NCBI RefSeq assembly: GCF_003047285.1
Contig: NZ_PZYX01000001.1
Location: forward strand, 372,001 to 436,000
Reading direction: 5' to 3'
DNA length: 64,000 bases
From: Nocardioides allogilvus
Lineage (GTDB): Bacteria > Actinomycetota > Actinomycetes > Propionibacteriales > Nocardioidaceae
Part shown: positions 62,957 through 64,000 of the stretch, piece after piece
How the letters are laid out: each line of letters starts with the position of its first letter
Numbering within the stretch: position 1 is the stretch's first letter
The notes under the pieces: generated by a model
The model's database searches: none
Seen by the model: the letters and a program-made list of their open reading frames with translations, nothing else
What the model was told of the DNA's origin: nothing
Program-made: the position numbers and the translations under genes

Positions 62957-64000
62957 GTGACAGCCTCCACCGACACCCAGTCAGACGGCGGGCTCGCCGG
63001 CAGCGCCTTCCTGGCCGCGGCCCGTGGCGAGACCCCGAGCCACACGCCCGTGTGGTTCATGCGGCAGGCAGGCCGGTCGCTGCCCGAATACCTGAAGATC
63101 CGCGAGGGCGTCGGGATGCTGGAGTCCTGCATGGACGCCGACCTCGTCACCGAGATCACCCTGCAGCCGGTCCGCCGCTACGGCGTCGACGCGGCCATCT
63201 TCTTCTCCGACATCGTGCTGCCGCTCAAGGCGGTGGGCGTCGACCTCGACATCAAGCCCGGGATCGGCCCCGTCGTGGCCTCCCCGGTGCGCACCCTGGC
63301 CGACGTCGAGGCGATTCCCGACCTCACGCCCGACCACGTCCCCTTCATCACCCAGGCCGTGCAGCAGCTCGTCGCCGAGCTCGGCAGCACGCCGCTGATC
63401 GGCTTCGCGGGCGCGCCGTTCACGGTCGCGTCCTACCTCGTCGAGGGCGGGCCCTCGAAGGAGCACGCGAAGACCAAGGCGCTGATGTTCGGCGCCCCCG
63501 ACGTCTGGGACGCGCTGATGCGCAAGATCGCCGGCATCGCCGCGGACTACCTCCGCATCCAGGTCCAGGCCGGCGCCAGCGCCGTACAGCTCTTCGACTC
63601 GTGGGCCGGTGCGCTCACCCCCGGCGACTACTCCGAGCACGTCATGCCGCACTCCGCGCGCGTGCTGGCCGCGGCCGGCGAGCTCGGCGTGCCCCGCATC
63701 CACTTCGGGGTCGGCACCACCAACCTGCTGGGGCTGATGGCCGAGGCGGGCGCCGACGTCGTCGGCATCGACTGGCGCACACCGCTGGCGGACGGCATTG
63801 CCCGTGTGGGTGACCGCGCCGTGCAGGGCAACCTCGACCCGACGCTGGTCTTCGCACCGACCGACGTGATGACGGCCCGGGCCGCCGAGATCATCGACGC
63901 GGGCCGGGCCGCCAAGGGTCACATCTTCAATCTGGGTCACGGGGTCATCCCGTCGACCGATCCGGGTCAGCTCAAGGCACTCACGGAGTTCGTGCAGGCC
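62957..64000 (+). CDS. hemE: Uroporphyrinogen decarboxylase (partial; runs off the right edge)
   Basis: Converts uroporphyrinogen III to coproporphyrinogen III in haem synthesis. The GTG at 62957 follows a weak site; 348 codons are present. UroD signature 1 is 'PVWFMRQAGRSLPEY' (about 31-45) and signature 2 is 'LIGFAGAPFTVASYLVEGG' (about 150-168). Further conserved segments are 'FSDIVLPLKAVGVDLD' and 'GIDWRTPL'. The end shows 'HIFNLGHGVIPSTDP', near the natural C-terminus, so only a short tail is missing. Confidence 0.96.
   Translation, partial: MTASTDTQSDGGLAGSAFLAAARGETPSHTPVWFMRQAGRSLPEYLKIREGVGMLESCMDADLVTEITLQPVRRYGVDAAIFFSDIVLPLKAVGVDLDIKPGIGPVVASPVRTLADVEAIPDLTPDHVPFITQAVQQLVAELGSTPLIGFAGAPFTVASYLVEGGPSKEHAKTKALMFGAPDVWDALMRKIAGIAADYLRIQVQAGASAVQLFDSWAGALTPGDYSEHVMPHSARVLAAAGELGVPRIHFGVGTTNLLGLMAEAGADVVGIDWRTPLADGIARVGDRAVQGNLDPTLVFAPTDVMTARAAEIIDAGRAAKGHIFNLGHGVIPSTDPGQLKALTEFVQA

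Overview
The window is about 64 kb of very GC-rich, densely packed chromosome from an actinomycete. Gene content and order point to the Nocardioides / Nocardioidaceae group: lexA divergent from a LysM division inhibitor, nrdR-nrdJ, a DUF6318 lipoprotein paired with a PKD-like protein, a DUF222/HNH '13E12' gene, a conservon (histidine kinase, roadblock, DUF742, GTPase) and DUF3000-RNase D opposite hemE. Taxonomy is inferred from gene content only. I see no rRNA, tRNA, CRISPR array or insertion sequence.

Layout. 1-1000: partial lexA and a divergent ChiZ/YneA-like LysM gene share a control region with several SOS boxes. 1.1-4.1 kb: secreted and membrane proteins (PKD-like protein, DUF6318 lipoprotein, CAP-domain protein, small membrane protein). 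4.3-7.9 kb: nrdR and the B12-dependent reductase nrdJ behind paired NrdR boxes. 8.0-13.0 kb: a likely accessory, possibly defence, block with a double-HNH protein, a PLD/SF2-helicase/DUF3427 protein and a divergent NERD protein. 13.1-17.8 kb: excalibur protein, PhoX-like protein, a hypothetical, and an HNH gene with a perfect SOS box inside its promoter. 17.7-21.6 kb: homocysteine methyltransferase, a GntR/UTRA regulator with two operator-like palindromes, and a GlcNAc-type PTS permease. 21.7-31.7 kb: penicillin acylase-like protein, acyl-ACP desaturase, DUF2237, secreted endonuclease I, KtrAB potassium uptake, large catalase and a hypothetical. 31.9-37.2 kb: a conservon translationally coupled to a solute-binding lipoprotein. 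37.2-51.5 kb: Ca/H antiporter, small alarmone synthetase, Mug glycosylase, phosphodiester glycosidase, an orphan type III-like DNA methyltransferase, WS/DGAT, FUSC exporter, YbdK-type ligase, ThrE-like exporter, DUF402 protein and a leaderless trypsin-like protease. 51.5-54.5 kb: an SDR-Baeyer-Villiger monooxygenase operon divergent from a TetR regulator, both promoters lying over one palindrome. 54.5-64 kb: HrpA helicase, hypothetical, PemK-like protein, solute-binding lipoprotein, RNase D, DUF3000 and partial hemE.

Themes. DNA damage control appears twice (lexA/chiZ-like and the 13E12 gene), and several other genes act on nucleic acids or nucleotides (NrdR/NrdJ, Mug, HrpA, RNase D, the orphan methyltransferase, the 8-13 kb block). 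The block at 8-13 kb is the best candidate for an under-described system. The conservon plus binding protein is the best candidate for an unusual signalling unit.
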